DNA from: Acidithiobacillus sp. | Lineage (GTDB): Bacteria; Pseudomonadota; Gammaproteobacteria; Acidithiobacillales; Acidithiobacillaceae | Assembly (NCBI GenBank): GCA_027445725.1 | Contig: DAIAVG010000081.1 | Coordinates: 1-6,438 of the forward strand | Direction of reading: 5' to 3' | DNA: 6,438 nucleotides | In this document: one piece after another, positions 6,039 to 6,438 of the stretch | How the letters are laid out: the number at the start of each line of letters is the position of its first letter | How positions within the stretch are numbered: position 1 is the stretch's first letter | Position numbers and translations under genes: made by a program | Notes under the pieces: model-generated | Seen by the model: only the letters and a program-made list of their open reading frames with translations | Told to the model about the DNA's origin: nothing | Databases searched by the model: none

Positions 6039-6180
6039 CAGTTCAATGTGATGAGAGATATTGTGACTCACCTCATCGACTCCGATCGCAAGACGAATAC
6101 TGCGAGCGGTGGAGGGGCCAGCTTCCAGGGCGCAGAGGACGGAAAAGCCAGGCACGCGTGCTGTTTGGCAAAGGGGGCGT
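6039..6180 (+). other. Long 5' leader of the deacetylase gene, no recognised riboswitch
   Basis: About 140 bases lie between the predicted start and the deacetylase ATG. GATGAG (6050-6055) can pair with CTCATC (6072-6077). The ten-base palindrome GCACGCGTGC (6152-6161) lies between GCCA (6147-6150) and TGGC (6166-6169), a possible hairpin just before the GGGGG ribosome binding site (6173-6177). I recognise no known riboswitch here and no convincing open frame. Confidence 0.3.
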
Positions 6181-6438
6181 ATGGGCAAACTACGATTCTT
6201 TTTCTGGGTGCCCTTACTCGCCATATTTTTCGCCGTGCCGGCTTGGGGATCAGGGACGGAGCGCGTCGTGCCCATCCTGCTCTATCATCGTTTTGGTCCC
6301 GTGGTGCGAGATGCCATGACCGTTCGCACGGTGGTCTTCGAGGCACAGGTTGAATATCTGAAGAGCCATGGCTATCAAATTGTCCCACTCAAGGAAGTCG
6401 TGGCATATATTCGTGGCGTTGGACCCCCTCCCCCTCCC
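6181..6438 (+). CDS. Exported polysaccharide deacetylase (CE4 family), N-terminal part, cut by window edge
   Basis: The window holds the first 86 codons; the stop lies beyond base 6438. Residues 1-23 are a signal peptide (basic GKLR, aromatic/hydrophobic core, likely cleavage near AWG/SG), so the enzyme acts in the periplasm or at the envelope. The mature start VVPILLYHRFGP is the classic first strand and YH of CE4/NodB-type deacetylases. FEAQVEYLKSHGYQIVPLKEVVAYIRG matches the following family block (F..Q...L...GY..v.l.e). The metal-binding DD of the FDDG motif is expected just after the visible Pro run but is not in the window. These enzymes remove N- or O-acetyl groups from envelope or exopolysaccharides; the substrate is unknown here. 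AAGGGGG lies just upstream of the ATG. The gene has its own predicted promoter at 6004-6032 and diverges from the C40 peptidase gene across a region with a candidate small transcript. Confidence 0.88.
   Translation, partial: MGKLRFFFWVPLLAIFFAVPAWGSGTERVVPILLYHRFGPVVRDAMTVRTVVFEAQVEYLKSHGYQIVPLKEVVAYIRGVGPPPPP

Noticed and set aside
6120..6180. Resemblance of the deacetylase leader to a c-di-GMP (GEMM) riboswitch
   Set aside because: Only short fragments such as GCAAAG are shared; the conserved helices and tetraloop/receptor pattern cannot be assembled.
5656..6180. tRNA, tmRNA, insertion sequence remnant or CRISPR array in the long intergenic region
   Set aside because: No T-loop GTTCGA pattern with acceptor stem, no terminal inverted repeats with transposase frame, and no regularly spaced direct repeats were found.
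6021..6353. Plus-strand open frame upstream of and overlapping the deacetylase
   Set aside because: It is in a different frame from the clear deacetylase reading, starts with TTG inside the predicted promoter and shows no family pattern.

Overview
The window is G+C-rich bacterial chromosome carrying ordinary housekeeping genes of a Gram-negative pseudomonadote. The RF3, RimI, TsaB and YoaA proteins resemble their gammaproteobacterial counterparts closely. The gene set and base composition would suit Acidithiobacillus or a similar chemolithotroph, but that is a guess from general character and nothing here proves the genus.

Left part, minus strand (1-3935): a tightly packed operon transcribed right to left. 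It holds a YoaA/DinG-type iron-sulfur helicase, then tsaB (tRNA t6A synthesis), rimI (ribosomal-protein N-acetyltransferase) and prfC (release factor 3, cut by the window start). The first two junctions share bases (TGATG and ATGA) and the third has a 6-base gap, so the four are probably co-transcribed and translationally coupled. Three of them serve translation.

Middle (3936-4521): a small divergent plus-strand gene (4005-4364) encodes what looks like a shortened low-molecular-weight phosphatase/ArsC-fold protein whose catalytic P-loop cysteine and arginine are replaced. A strong bidirectional terminator (4456-4492) separates it from the convergent gene to its right.

Right part (4522-6438): a secreted NlpC/P60 (C40) cell-wall hydrolase on the minus strand has a histidine-rich N-terminus, a long low-complexity linker and a C-terminal catalytic domain with a non-canonical third catalytic position. 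Between it and the start of a plus-strand exported polysaccharide deacetylase (6181 to the window end) lies about 525 bases without a recognisable gene. That gap is not empty. It holds a 12-bp perfect dyad upstream of the peptidase gene, an orphan minus-strand promoter/terminator pair about 160 bases apart (candidate small RNA or small-protein mRNA), and a good sigma70-like plus-strand promoter for the deacetylase. Each predicted promoter overlaps or encloses a dyad. Both flanking genes encode envelope polysaccharide enzymes.

No mobile element, CRISPR array, tRNA or rRNA was found. The most interesting items are the degenerate ArsC-like protein, the orphan small transcription unit and the altered C40 peptidase. 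No clear multi-gene novel system is visible.
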